Assembly: GCF_009601505.1 (NCBI RefSeq)
Contig: NZ_WITC01000019.1
Location: 20,599 to 84,598, forward strand
Origin: Sinorhizobium terangae
Lineage (GTDB): Bacteria > Pseudomonadota > Alphaproteobacteria > Rhizobiales > Rhizobiaceae
Length of the DNA stretch: 64,000 bases
Direction: 5' to 3'
The first letter of the stretch is position 1. The number at the start of each line of letters is the position of its first letter. Shown here in pieces: positions 53,036 to 64,000 of this stretch. The position numbers and the translations under genes were made by a program. The notes under the pieces were generated by a model that saw only the letters and a list, made by a program, of their open reading frames with translations, did no database searches and was not told the origin of the DNA.

Positions 53036-54105
53036 GTCTCAAGGTCGAAGCCCGCCACCGGATCGGCGATTTTACAATCGACGCCGCATTCACGTCCGAC
53101 GACAGCGTCACGGCGCTTTTCGGCCGCTCGGGGTCGGGCAAGACCTCGCTTATAAACATCATCGCCGGACTTCTTCGTCCCGATGTCGGCCGGATCGTGC
53201 TCGACAGCGATGTGATCGCAGACAGCGGAAAGCGGATATTCACGCCAATCCACCGGCGTCGCTTCGGTTATGTATTCCAGGAAGCCCGGCTTTTTCCGCA
53301 TTTGAGCGTCCGCGGAAACCTGACCTATGGGCGCTGGTTTTCCAGCGCCCCAAAGTCCGCCCCAGAATTCGGGCGGATCGTGGAAATGCTTGGCATCGAC
53401 CATCTGCTGGATCGTCGTCCCTCGACGCTTTCCGGCGGAGAACGCCAGCGCGTCGCCGTCGGCCGTGCGCTGCTCTCCTCCCCCCGTCTCCTGTTGATGG
53501 ACGAACCGCTCGCCGCGCTCGACGAGGCGCGAAAGGCGGAGATCCTGCCCTATCTCGAGCGGCTGCGCGATGAAACCAGAATTCCGATCGTCTATGTCAG
53601 CCACTCGGTCGCGGAAGTCGCCCGATTGGCCGAACGCGTCATCGTGATCGAGAACGGCCGGGTCCAGGCGTCGGGCGACACGGCCATCATCCTGAGCCAG
53701 CCGGCGGCGGTGCATGCGATGGACTGGCGCGAGGCAGGTGCGCTGCTCGAAGGCGTGGTCGAGAGCCACGACAGCGCGCACAGTCTGACGATAGTCCGGG
53801 CGGGCGAATGTCTCGTACGCGTGCCGCAACTCTTCGTTCCGCCGGGCCACGGCGTTCGCCTGCATATCGCAGCGCGCGATGTGATGCTTGCCACCATGCG
53901 CCCTGAAGGCATCAGCGCACTCAACGTGTTCGAGGGAACAGTCATCGATCTGTCGCCCGATGAAAAAGGCAGCATCGACGTTCGCGTGCAGTGTGGTGGT
54001 AATGTCATTCTCGCCCGTATCACCGTCCTGTCGCGCGATGCGCTCCAGCTTGCGCCCGGGAAATCAGTGCACGCGATCGTCAAGACGGTGGCGCTCGACC
54101 ATTAA
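53032..54105 (+). CDS. modC: Molybdate ABC transporter ATP-binding protein
   Basis: 357 residues. Walker A GRSGSGKT at 31-38, signature LSGGERQ at 133-139, Walker [13 protein letters not shown], and the switch histidine in [12 protein letters not shown]. The C-terminal 70 residues form a TOBE/molybdate-binding domain ([27 protein letters not shown]), which allows feedback by bound oxyanion. ATG 53032 overlaps the modB stop (ATGA). Confidence 0.95.
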   Translation: MSLKVEARHRIGDFTIDAAFTSDDSVTALFGRSGSGKTSLINIIAGLLRPDVGRIVLDSDVIADSGKRIFTPIHRRRFGYVFQEARLFPHLSVRGNLTYGRWFSSAPKSAPEFGRIVEMLGIDHLLDRRPSTLSGGERQRVAVGRALLSSPRLLLMDEPLAALDEARKAEILPYLERLRDETRIPIVYVSHSVAEVARLAERVIVIENGRVQASGDTAIILSQPAAVHAMDWREAGALLEGVVESHDSAHSLTIVRAGECLVRVPQLFVPPGHGVRLHIAARDVMLATMRPEGISALNVFEGTVIDLSPDEKGSIDVRVQCGGNVILARITVLSRDALQLAPGKSVHAIVKTVALDH

Positions 54106-54118
54106 GCGCGGGCGTGGC

Positions 54119-54511
54119 TCACTCGTGCCGAGCCGTTTCCTCTGCGGAAACAGCATTGCGGTCGCGAACGGCCTCAAGCCAGTCAAGATCGTCCCTGATT
54201 GCTGCGCAAGCCTTTGCTTCCATCGCCCGGAAGCGCTGGATCAGCGTCTCTCCGAAAGGGGTGACAGCGGCACCGCCGCCCTGTTTGCCGCCGCGCTGCG
54301 ATTCCACCGAAGGCTCCTTGAACATCCGGTTCAAGGCATCAACGAGCAGCCAGGCGCGCCGGTAGGACATGTCCATCGCACGCCCGGCGGCGGAAATCGA
54401 ACCGGTTTCACGGATGAGTTCCAGGAGCATGATCTTGCCACGCCCTAGGCGGTCGCCGGGCGGAAAATCGATACGCAGGACCGGGTGGAGTTTATAGTCT
54501 TCGTCACGCAT
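54119..54511 (-). CDS. modE: Short ModE-type winged-helix regulator
   Basis: 130 residues, corresponding only to the ModE DNA-binding domain: LELIRETGSISAAGRAMDMSYRRAWLLVDALNRMF is the helix-turn-helix, and GGKQGGGAAVTPFGETLIQRFR is the wing. The C-terminal molybdate-binding domains of the E. coli protein are missing, the normal form in many alphaproteobacteria. It converges on modC with a 13-base gap. It probably governs modABC, but how it senses molybdate is not apparent from its own sequence. Confidence 0.85.
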   Translation of the reverse strand: MRDEDYKLHPVLRIDFPPGDRLGRGKIMLLELIRETGSISAAGRAMDMSYRRAWLLVDALNRMFKEPSVESQRGGKQGGGAAVTPFGETLIQRFRAMEAKACAAIRDDLDWLEAVRDRNAVSAEETARHE

Positions 54512-54631
54512 GCCGCGAGCATAGAGTCTCGGCCAACGTTCTGGAAGTCCAGCCGCACGGTACGTTCTAATGCATGTCGCCCAAGAGTGTGCAGCGGCTT
54601 TGGGACGACGACATGCACAAAAAGCAATGAC

Positions 54632-55709
<1,078 letters not shown>

Positions 55710-57041
55710 ATGCCCGGTCCCGTTCTCGATCCTGTCGCCACCGACAATTCTCTGCCTCCGAAAGCCGAGGTCGTCATTGTCGGCGGCGGCATCATCGGCG
55801 TCAGCACCGCGCTCTTCCTCGCCCAACGCGGCGTTCAAGTCGTGCTCTGCGAGAAAGGCATCCTCGGCGGCGAACAATCGAGCCGCAACTGGGGTTGGGT
55901 GCGCGTCATGGGCCGCGACCGCCGCGAGATCCCGCTTGCCATGGCGGCACTGAAGATCTGGGATACGCTCGATGCGCGTGTCTGCGGCGAAACCGGATTT
56001 CGCCGCAGCGGGATCTTGTATGTTTCGGAAAACGAACGGGATATCGCCAATCGGGACGCCTGGCTGGCGCATGCCAGGCATCACGGAGTCGACAGCCGCC
56101 AGATCGGCCCGGATGAAACGCAGTCGAGGATGGCCGGAGCAATCACCCGCTACAAAGGCGCGCTCTTTACGCCGAGCGACGGCCGGGCCGAGCCGCAGAA
56201 GGCGGTGCCGGCGATCGCCGCAGGCGCGAGGCGCGCCGGGGCGCATATCGTCACAAGCTGCGCCGTGCGCGGGGTCGAGAGAAGCGGCGGCCGGATCAGC
56301 GCCGTCATCACGGAAAAGGGCCGCATCGAAACCGCGACGGTCGTTCTTGCCGGCGGTGCCTGGTCTCGGCTCTTTTGCAAGGGGCTCGGAATCCGGCTAC
56401 CGCAACTGAAGGTGCGCAACACCGTGCTCAGAACGGCGCCGGTCGACGGCGGACCCGAGGGCGCTGGCGCGACAGCGACCTATGCCTACCGCAAGCGGCT
56501 CGACGGCGGCTATACCATCGCCGACGGCGGCGCCAACCTGCATCCAATCGTTCCGGACAGTTTCGCGTTCTTTCGAGAATTTCAGCCTGCGCGAAAGGCC
56601 GAGGGCGAGGCCGTTCAGGTTGGCTTGAGCGCGCAGAGCTGGCGCGAGCTCTTCGAGATCACATCCGTGCCGCTCGACCGCCCCGGCGCCTTCGAACGCC
56701 ACCGGATCCTCGACCCCCGGCCCGACCCGCGCTCTGCATTAACGGCGTTCGAGCAAGCAAGAAAGGTCTTCCCGGCACTCCGACAGACCGCACCGCTGCA
56801 GATCTGGGCCGGGCTCATCGATGTCACGCCCGATGCCGTGCCGGTCATTTCCGCTGCCGAAAGCGTCCCTGGACTGACGATCGCAACCGGGTTTTCCGGC
56901 CATGGCTTCGGGATCGGCCCCGGCGCCGGTCACCTCGTCGCCGATCTCGTCACGGGAGATCAGCCCATCGTCGATCCTTCGCATTTCCGACTCTCGCGTT
57001 TTTCCGACGGCACGCCGCTCGAGATCGCGCCGCCGGTCTGA
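55710..57041 (+). CDS. DadA-like FAD-dependent amine/D-amino acid oxidoreductase
   Basis: 443 residues. The FAD-binding Rossmann motif VVIVGGGIIGVSTALFLAQRG is near 20-40 and EKGILGGEQSSRNWGWVR follows. The C-terminal FAD segment is GFSGHGFGIGPGAGHLVADL near 395-414, and WAGLIDVTPDAVPVI is family-typical. It should oxidise a secondary amine or D-amino acid. No signal peptide. It is 356 bases ahead of the bkd operon and not obviously part of it. Confidence 0.88.
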   Translation: MPGPVLDPVATDNSLPPKAEVVIVGGGIIGVSTALFLAQRGVQVVLCEKGILGGEQSSRNWGWVRVMGRDRREIPLAMAALKIWDTLDARVCGETGFRRSGILYVSENERDIANRDAWLAHARHHGVDSRQIGPDETQSRMAGAITRYKGALFTPSDGRAEPQKAVPAIAAGARRAGAHIVTSCAVRGVERSGGRISAVITEKGRIETATVVLAGGAWSRLFCKGLGIRLPQLKVRNTVLRTAPVDGGPEGAGATATYAYRKRLDGGYTIADGGANLHPIVPDSFAFFREFQPARKAEGEAVQVGLSAQSWRELFEITSVPLDRPGAFERHRILDPRPDPRSALTAFEQARKVFPALRQTAPLQIWAGLIDVTPDAVPVISAAESVPGLTIATGFSGHGFGIGPGAGHLVADLVTGDQPIVDPSHFRLSRFSDGTPLEIAPPV

Positions 57042-58630
<1,589 letters not shown>

Positions 58631-58631
58631 C

Positions 58632-59645
58632 ATGGCCAGAATGACAATGATCGAAGCGGTGCGCAGCGCCATGGACGTCTCAATGGCGCGCGATGAGAAC
58701 GTCGTCGTATTCGGCGAGGACGTCGGCTATTTCGGCGGCGTTTTCCGCTGCACCCAAGGGCTTCAGGCAAAGTACGGCAAGACCCGCTGCTTCGACGCGC
58801 CGATCAGCGAATCCGGCATCGTCGGTACCGCGATCGGCATGGCCGCCTACGGGCTGAAACCCTGCGTCGAAATCCAGTTTGCCGACTACATGTATCCGGC
58901 CTACGACCAGATTACCCAGGAGGCGGCACGCATTCGTTACCGCTCGAACGGTGACTTCACCTGCCCGATCGTCCTGCGCATGCCGACCGGCGGCGGCATC
59001 TTCGGCGGCCAGACCCACAGCCAGAGCCCGGAAGCGCTTTTCACCCATGTCTGCGGCCTGAAGGTCATCGTTCCGTCGAACCCTTACGACGCCAAGGGGT
59101 TGCTGATTTCGGCGATCGAGGATCCCGATCCGGTGATGTTCCTGGAGCCGAAGCGGCTCTACAACGGCCCTTTCGACGGCCACCACGAACGTGCAGTGAC
59201 ACCCTGGTCGAAACATGAGCTCGGCGACGTTCCGGAGGGGCACTATACGATCCCGATCGGCAAGGCCGAAATCCGACGCAAGGGTTCGGCCGTGACGGTG
59301 GTCGCCTATGGCACCATGGTGCATGTCGCGCTCGCCGCCGCCGAAGAAACCGGGATCGACGCGGAAGTGATCGACCTTCGCAGCCTGCTGCCGCTCGACC
59401 TCGATACGATCGTGCAGTCCGTCACCAAGACAGGACGCTGCGTCGTCGTGCACGAGGCGACGCTGACATCCGGCTTTGGCGCTGAGCTCGTGTCTCTCGT
59501 GCAGGAGCATTGCTTCTATCATCTGGAAGCCCCTGTCATACGGGTCACCGGTTGGGACACACCCTACCCGCACGCTCAGGAATGGGACTATTTCCCCGGC
59601 CCCGCGCGCGTCGGCCGCGCGCTCACCGAAGTGATGGAGGCCTGA
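58632..59645 (+). CDS. bkdA2: Branched-chain 2-oxoacid dehydrogenase E1 beta subunit
   Basis: 337 residues of the transketolase-like E1 beta family: MARMTMIEAVRSAMDVSMARDENVVVFGEDVGYFGGVFR at the start, ISESGIVGTAIGMAAYGLKPCVEIQF, and VHEATLTSGFGAELVSLVQEH at the C-terminus. One base separates it from E1 alpha, so the subunits are made together. The E. coli-type PDH E1 is not of this two-subunit kind. Confidence 0.95.
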   Translation: MARMTMIEAVRSAMDVSMARDENVVVFGEDVGYFGGVFRCTQGLQAKYGKTRCFDAPISESGIVGTAIGMAAYGLKPCVEIQFADYMYPAYDQITQEAARIRYRSNGDFTCPIVLRMPTGGGIFGGQTHSQSPEALFTHVCGLKVIVPSNPYDAKGLLISAIEDPDPVMFLEPKRLYNGPFDGHHERAVTPWSKHELGDVPEGHYTIPIGKAEIRRKGSAVTVVAYGTMVHVALAAAEETGIDAEVIDLRSLLPLDLDTIVQSVTKTGRCVVVHEATLTSGFGAELVSLVQEHCFYHLEAPVIRVTGWDTPYPHAQEWDYFPGPARVGRALTEVMEA

Positions 59646-59647
59646 CG

Positions 59648-60928
59648 ATGGGCGAGTTTATCCTGAAGATGCCCGATGTCGGCGAAGGTGTGGCCGAGGC
59701 CGAGCTTGTCGAATGGCACGTGAAGCCCGGCGATCCCGTGCGCGAGGACATGGTGCTCGCCGCGGTCATGACCGACAAGGCGACCGTCGAGATCCCCTCG
59801 CCGGTCACCGGCAAGGTTTTGTGGCTGGGCGCTGAAATCGGCGACACGGTCGCGGTCAAGGCGCCGCTCGTCCGGATCGAGACCGCTGGCGAAGACGGCG
59901 GACCACAACCGGATAGCGTTCCGGAGGCGCTTGCCGAAGCCGTTCTCGACGAACCGGTCGCCGTCTCTGCCCCGCCCCCGGAAAAGGCACCGCCAAAGCC
60001 CGAAAAGACCGAGCCAAGGCCGGCACCGGCGCCGCGCGAGGCGCTGGACTTTTCCAGGAAACCGCTCGCCTCGCCGGCCGTCCGGCTCCGCGCGAAGGAC
60101 AGCGGTGTCGACCTTCGGCAGGTAACCGGCACCGGTCCTGCCGGGCGGATCACCCATGACGATCTCGATCTCTTTTTGAGCCGCGGCGCCCAGCCCGCGC
60201 CGGCGATCACCGGTCTCGTCCGCAAGACGGCGGTGGAGGAAATCAAGGTCACCGGCCTCAGGCGCCGCATCGCCGAGAAGATGACGCTGTCCACCTCGCG
60301 CATTCCCCACATCACCTATGTGGAGGAAATGGACATGACGGCGCTTGAAGACCTGCGCGCGACGATGAACCGCGACCGCAAGCCCGATCAGCCAAAGCTG
60401 ACGGTCCTGCCCTTCCTGATGCGGGCTCTGGTCAAGACCATCGCCGAGCAGCCGGGCGTCAACGCCACCTTCGACGATGGCGCCGGCGTCATTCATCGGC
60501 ATGCCGCCGTTCACATCGGTATCGCCACCCAGACCCCTGCCGGCCTTACCGTCCCGGTCGTGCGCCATGCCGAGGCGCGCGGAATCTGGGACTGCGCTGC
60601 GGAGCTGAACAGGCTGGCGGATGCCGCCCGCACAGGCACCGCGACCCGCGACGAGCTGACCGGCTCGACAATTACCATCTCTTCCCTCGGCGCCCTTGGC
60701 GGCATCGCCTCAACGCCGGTCATCAACCATCCGGAGGTGGCGATTGTCGGGGTCAACAAGATCGCCATCCGTCCTGTCTGGGACGGGACGCAATTCGTTC
60801 CGCGCAAGATCATGAATCTTTCGTCGAGCTTCGACCACCGCGTCATCGACGGCTGGGATGCCGCGACCTTCGTCCAGCGGCTGAAGACGCTGCTCGAGAC
60901 GCCGGCGCTGATTTTCGTGGAAGGATGA
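59648..60928 (+). CDS. bkdB: Branched-chain 2-oxoacid dehydrogenase E2 (dihydrolipoyl acyltransferase)
   Basis: 426 residues. One lipoyl domain with the lipoylated K44 in MTDKATVEIPSP, a Pro/Ala-rich linker, the E3-binding domain (ASPAVRLRAKDSGVDLRQV, TGPAGRITHDDL, about 137-178) and the catalytic domain ending with the SFDHRVIDGWDAA active-site histidine. It passes the acyl group to CoA. Starts two bases after E1 beta. Confidence 0.95.
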   Translation: MGEFILKMPDVGEGVAEAELVEWHVKPGDPVREDMVLAAVMTDKATVEIPSPVTGKVLWLGAEIGDTVAVKAPLVRIETAGEDGGPQPDSVPEALAEAVLDEPVAVSAPPPEKAPPKPEKTEPRPAPAPREALDFSRKPLASPAVRLRAKDSGVDLRQVTGTGPAGRITHDDLDLFLSRGAQPAPAITGLVRKTAVEEIKVTGLRRRIAEKMTLSTSRIPHITYVEEMDMTALEDLRATMNRDRKPDQPKLTVLPFLMRALVKTIAEQPGVNATFDDGAGVIHRHAAVHIGIATQTPAGLTVPVVRHAEARGIWDCAAELNRLADAARTGTATRDELTGSTITISSLGALGGIASTPVINHPEVAIVGVNKIAIRPVWDGTQFVPRKIMNLSSSFDHRVIDGWDAATFVQRLKTLLETPALIFVEG

Positions 60929-60935
60929 TGCGATC

Positions 60936-62330
60936 ATGAAGGATATCTCCTGCAAGCTCCTGGTGCTTGGTGCCGGTCCCGGCGGCTATGTCTGCGCCAT
61001 CCGCGCCGGCCAACTCGGCGTCGACACCGTGATCGTCGAAAAGGCAAAGGCCGGCGGTACCTGCCTCAATGTCGGCTGCATCCCCTCGAAGGCGCTGATC
61101 CACGCCGCGGAGGAATTTCACAAACTCCGCGCAGCAGAGTCCGGCAAGAGCCCGCTCGGACTTTCGCTGAGCGCGCCGGCAATCGACCTCGCGCGCACCG
61201 TCGCCTGGAAGGACGGCATTGTCGGACGGTTGAACGGCGGCGTCACGGGCCTGTTGAAGAAGGCGGGCGTCAAGGCGGTTGTCGGCGAGGCACGCTTCGT
61301 CGACGGCAAGACCGTGGACGTCGAGACCGAGACCGGCCTGCAGCGCATTCGCGCCGAGGCGGTCGTCATCGCCACGGGCTCGGCGCCGGTCGAACTGCCC
61401 GAGTTGCCCTTCGGCGAGAAGGTTATCTCCTCGACCGGTGCGCTGGCGCTGAAAACGGTTCCCGATACGTTGGCGGTCATCGGCGGCGGCTATATCGGCC
61501 TCGAACTCGGCATCGCTTTCGCCAAGCTCGGCTCGAAGGTCACCGTGCTCGAAGCCATGGAGCGTGTCCTGCCGCAATACGACGCGGATCTTTCGAAGCC
61601 GGTGATGAAGCGCCTCGGCGAACTCGGCATCGACGTTTTCACGCGCACTGCCGCCAAACGGCTCTCAGCCGATGGCCGCGGGCTGCTCGCGGAAGAAAAC
61701 GGCCGGCCTTTCGAGGTGCCTGCCGAAAAGGTGCTCGTGACCGTCGGCCGCAGGCCCGTCACGGAAGGATGGGGCATCGAGGAGATCGATCTCGATCTCG
61801 CCGGGAGGTTCATCCGCATCGACGATCAGTGCCGCACCTCGATGCGCGGCATCTACGCGATCGGCGACGTCACCGGTGAGCCGATGCTCGCCCATCGCGC
61901 CATGGCGCAGGGCGAGATGGTGGCCGAGATCGTTGCCGGACATAAGCGGAGTTGGGATAAGCATTGCATCCCGGCCGTCTGCTTCACCGATCCGGAGATC
62001 GTCAGTGCCGGCCTTTCACCGGACGAGGCGCGCGCGACCGGCGTCGAGATCAAGATCGGCCAGTTTCCCTTCCAGGCGAACGGCCGCGCCATGACGACGC
62101 TTTCCGAGGACGGGTTCGTCCGCGTCGTCGCACGCGCCGACAACCACCTCGTCCTCGGCATCCACGCGGTCGGCCACGGCGTCTCGGAACTCTCGGCGAC
62201 CTTCGCGCTGGCGATCGAGATGGGCGCGCGCCTTGAGGACATCGCCGGCACCATCCACGCGCATCCGACGCAATCGGAGGCGTTCCAGGAAGCAGCCTTC
62301 AAGGGATTGGGGCACGCGCTGCATATTTGA
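60936..62330 (+). CDS. lpdA: Dihydrolipoyl dehydrogenase (E3)
   Basis: 464 residues. FAD-binding LVLGAGPGGYVCAIRAGQLG; redox pair in GGTCLNVGCIPSKALIH (about 43-59); NAD-binding VIGGGYIGLELGIAFAKLGS; AIGDVTGEPMLAHRA; and the C-terminal active histidine in IHAHPTQSEAFQEAA. It reoxidises the lipoyl group of E2, producing NADH. Being the last gene of bkd, it is probably the E3 dedicated to the branched-chain complex, while another lpd would serve pyruvate and 2-oxoglutarate dehydrogenases. Confidence 0.95.
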   Translation: MKDISCKLLVLGAGPGGYVCAIRAGQLGVDTVIVEKAKAGGTCLNVGCIPSKALIHAAEEFHKLRAAESGKSPLGLSLSAPAIDLARTVAWKDGIVGRLNGGVTGLLKKAGVKAVVGEARFVDGKTVDVETETGLQRIRAEAVVIATGSAPVELPELPFGEKVISSTGALALKTVPDTLAVIGGGYIGLELGIAFAKLGSKVTVLEAMERVLPQYDADLSKPVMKRLGELGIDVFTRTAAKRLSADGRGLLAEENGRPFEVPAEKVLVTVGRRPVTEGWGIEEIDLDLAGRFIRIDDQCRTSMRGIYAIGDVTGEPMLAHRAMAQGEMVAEIVAGHKRSWDKHCIPAVCFTDPEIVSAGLSPDEARATGVEIKIGQFPFQANGRAMTTLSEDGFVRVVARADNHLVLGIHAVGHGVSELSATFALAIEMGARLEDIAGTIHAHPTQSEAFQEAAFKGLGHALHI

Positions 62331-62364
62331 GAGGCGCCTCCTATCATTACGCGTTGGCGCGCCT

Positions 62365-62532
62365 GAAAAAGACCCCTCCCCAACCCTCCAAGGGGGAGGG
62401 GCTTAGATGCCGCGTCCGCTCACTCCATTTTGACGATTCGTTCGCTCGACATTTCCAGGTGTCCATAGTCGGTTGCAGCGGGCTCCAAGCCCCTCCCCCT
62501 TGTGGGGAAGGGTTGGGGAAGAGTCTTTTTCC
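62365..62532. repeat. Long inverted repeat, family D (copy 2), between lpdA and thiolase
   Basis: About 40 bp at 62365-62404 (GAAAAAGACCCCTCCCC ... GGGGCTT) is repeated in inverse at 62487-62532 (AAGCCCCTCCCCC ... GTCTTTTT), around an 82-bp unpaired centre. The right half also resembles 13086-13131. With T-runs at both outer edges it can act as a bidirectional terminator for the two convergent genes. Confidence 0.65.
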
Positions 62533-62535
62533 GCG

Positions 62536-63717
62536 CTACTGCAGCAGTTCCAGCCCGACCGCCGTCGCCTCGCCTCCGCCGATGCAGAGCGAGGCGATGC
62601 CGCGTTTGACGCCGTTGGCGCGCATCGCATGAAGCAGGGTTACGACGATACGGGCGCCAGAGGCGCCGATCGGGTGGCCGAGTGCACAGGCGCCGCCGTG
62701 GATGTTGACGATGTCGTCGGAGAGGCCGAGATCGCGGATCGCCGCCATGGCGACGACGGCGAAGGCCTCGTTGATCTCGTAGAGACCGACACTCGCTTTC
62801 TCCCAGTTGAGCTTGTCGATGAGCTTCTCGATGGCGCCGATCGGTGCGGTCGTGAACCAGGCCGGCTCCTGCGCGTGGCCGGCATGGCCGGCAACGATCG
62901 CGAGCGGTGTCAGTCCTCGCCTTTCCGCTTCGCTCGCGCGCATCAGGATCAGGGCGGCGGCGCCGTCGGAGATGGAGGAGGAATTGGCAGCCGTGACGCT
63001 GCCGCCGTCGCGGAAGGCGGGTTTCAGCTTCGGTATCTTCGCCGGATCGGCCTTCGTCGGCCCCTCATCCCGGTCGAGATTGGCACTGCCGCGTTTGCCG
63101 CCATCGACGACTGCCACAAGTTCGCCGGCAAAGGACTTCTCTTCCGCCGCCTTCAGCGCCCTTTCGAGAGAACGAAGGGCGAAGCCGTCCTGATCGGCCC
63201 GGGAGAATTGGTAATGCTGCGCAGTATCCTCGGCATAGGTTCCCATCAACCGACCGGAATAGGCGTCCTCCAGCCCGTCGAGGAACATGTGGTCCTTGAC
63301 CTCGCCGTGACCCAGTCGGAAGCCACCACGGGCCTTGGGCAGCAGATAGGGGGCGTTGGTCATCGACTCCATGCCGCCGGCGGCGATCACCGACGCACTG
63401 CCGGAGAGAAGCGCATCGTGGCCGAGCATCAGCGCCTTCATGCCCGAGCCGCAGACCTTCGAGACCGTGGTCGAGGGCGTTTCCTTTCCAAGGCCGGCGC
63501 CAATGGCCGCCTGGCGAGCGGGGTTCTGGCCGATGCCGGCCGGCAAGACATTGCCCATCAAGACTTCGTCGACCGCATCGAGCGCGGCACGTTCGAGCGC
63601 CGCCTTCAAGGCGATGGCGCCGAGTTCCGGTGCCGCCAGGTCCTTCAATCCTCCCTGAAAGGCACCCATCGGCGTGCGCGCCGCCGACACGATAACAACT
63701 GGATCGCGATTGCTCAT
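62536..63717 (-). CDS. Acetyl-CoA C-acyltransferase (thiolase II type)
   Basis: 393 residues, full length for thiolase. The acyl-carrying cysteine is C89 in VSKVCGSGMKAL; NEAFAVVAM, GGACALGHPIGASGAR with the catalytic histidine, and CIGGGEA with the second cysteine complete the site. The final motif has GEA where GxG is usual. It joins or splits acetyl-CoA units, either acetoacetyl-CoA formation for polyhydroxybutyrate or degradation of branched-chain products. It converges on bkd, whose acyl-CoA products would be degraded by such an enzyme; that link is inferred. Confidence 0.93.
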   Translation of the reverse strand: MSNRDPVVIVSAARTPMGAFQGGLKDLAAPELGAIALKAALERAALDAVDEVLMGNVLPAGIGQNPARQAAIGAGLGKETPSTTVSKVCGSGMKALMLGHDALLSGSASVIAAGGMESMTNAPYLLPKARGGFRLGHGEVKDHMFLDGLEDAYSGRLMGTYAEDTAQHYQFSRADQDGFALRSLERALKAAEEKSFAGELVAVVDGGKRGSANLDRDEGPTKADPAKIPKLKPAFRDGGSVTAANSSSISDGAAALILMRASEAERRGLTPLAIVAGHAGHAQEPAWFTTAPIGAIEKLIDKLNWEKASVGLYEINEAFAVVAMAAIRDLGLSDDIVNIHGGACALGHPIGASGARIVVTLLHAMRANGVKRGIASLCIGGGEATAVGLELLQ

Positions 63718-63751
63718 CTTCGTCCTCCCGAATGGAGAGCGCCGTTTCTGG

Positions 63752-63850
63752 CCCTCATCCCGCTGCCGCGACCTTCTCCCCGCTCGCGGGGAGAAGGGGC
63801 ATGCCGCGCCGCTCCCCCTCCCGCCTGCGGGAAGAGAGCTAGGGTGAGGA
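63752..63850. repeat. GC-rich nested palindromic repeat, family D (copy 3)
   Basis: CCCTCAT (63752) and GGGTGAGG (63842-63849) flank two perfect hairpins: TTCTCCCCGC-TC-GCGGGGAGAA (63774-63795) and TCCCGC-CT-GCGGGA (63819-63832). This composite type is common in Rhizobiales intergenic DNA. It lies just upstream of the thiolase start. Confidence 0.6.
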
Positions 63851-64000
63851 GCAAGCGCCCTCAGCCCCAGGCGTGCGCGTCAGCGTAATCTGAGAGCGAC
63901 TATAGCCGCGGAAAACGGCGAAGCAACAGCGGTAGTCGCCGGCTGCGTCAACCCATCCGCTCCGACGCATAGCTCCCCGGGCTCGGCGGGAAGACGACGA
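63851..64000. other. Non-coding end of window
   Basis: 150 bases without a supported gene. It should hold the thiolase promoter on the minus strand. Any gene to the right begins outside the window. Confidence 0.3.

Overview
The window is a gene-dense, GC-rich stretch of an alphaproteobacterial chromosome, almost certainly Sinorhizobium (Ensifer), close to S. meliloti or S. medicae. The evidence is a fused-subunit pha (Mrp-type) antiporter operon, an aerobic cob cluster, a bkd-lpd operon, emrAB facing a TetR gene, and three full-length copies plus fragments of a RIME1-type palindromic repeat. The assignment rests on recognised families and remembered gene order, not on a search. I see no phage, transposase, CRISPR array, rRNA or tRNA.

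Layout. 1-7.1 kb: end of a DUF1007 gene and a His-rich Ni/Co exporter, a GNAT acetyltransferase, a DUF533 protein, KDPG aldolase, a CYTH-CHAD pair, tRNA hydroxylase trhO and a GFA-type protein. 7.2-9.8 kb: metNIQ methionine importer on the minus strand with a clear terminator. 10.2-18.9 kb: a sugar block (GH1 beta-glucosidase, Gfo/Idh/MocA dehydrogenase, TIM-barrel isomerase, xylA, xylB and a LacI regulator) with a near-perfect palindromic operator before the regulator. 18.9-26 kb: Tat-exported metallophosphoesterase, emrB-emrA opposite a TetR gene with operators bracketing a promoter, an AraC/GyrI regulator and a TerC membrane protein with a structured leader. 26.4-30.1 kb: gltX-lysS and a strong terminator, then an unknown membrane-anchored protein. 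30.5-36.9 kb: nucleoside hydrolase, an exonuclease-ATP-dependent ligase pair, and a CHASE-PAS-GGDEF-EAL protein.

37.1-43.1 kb: phaA(B)CDEFG. 43.2-50.4 kb: cobM, cobL, cobK, cobJ, cobI, cobH, cobG and cobF, the oxygen-dependent middle of cobalamin synthesis; cobK alone is on the plus strand and overlaps both neighbours. 50.5-54.5 kb: ung, modABC and a short ModE. 54.6-57 kb: an SDR dehydrogenase and a DadA-like FAD oxidoreductase. 57.4-62.3 kb: bkd E1alpha, E1beta, E2 and lpd. 62.5-63.7 kb: a thiolase.

Most genes are ordinary core or soft-core metabolism. The less explained content lies between genes: the LacI and TetR operators, an FNR/FixK-like box before cobG, a chain of hairpins before terC, a degenerate 108-bp RIME-like element inside the mod operon, and several families of palindromic repeats.
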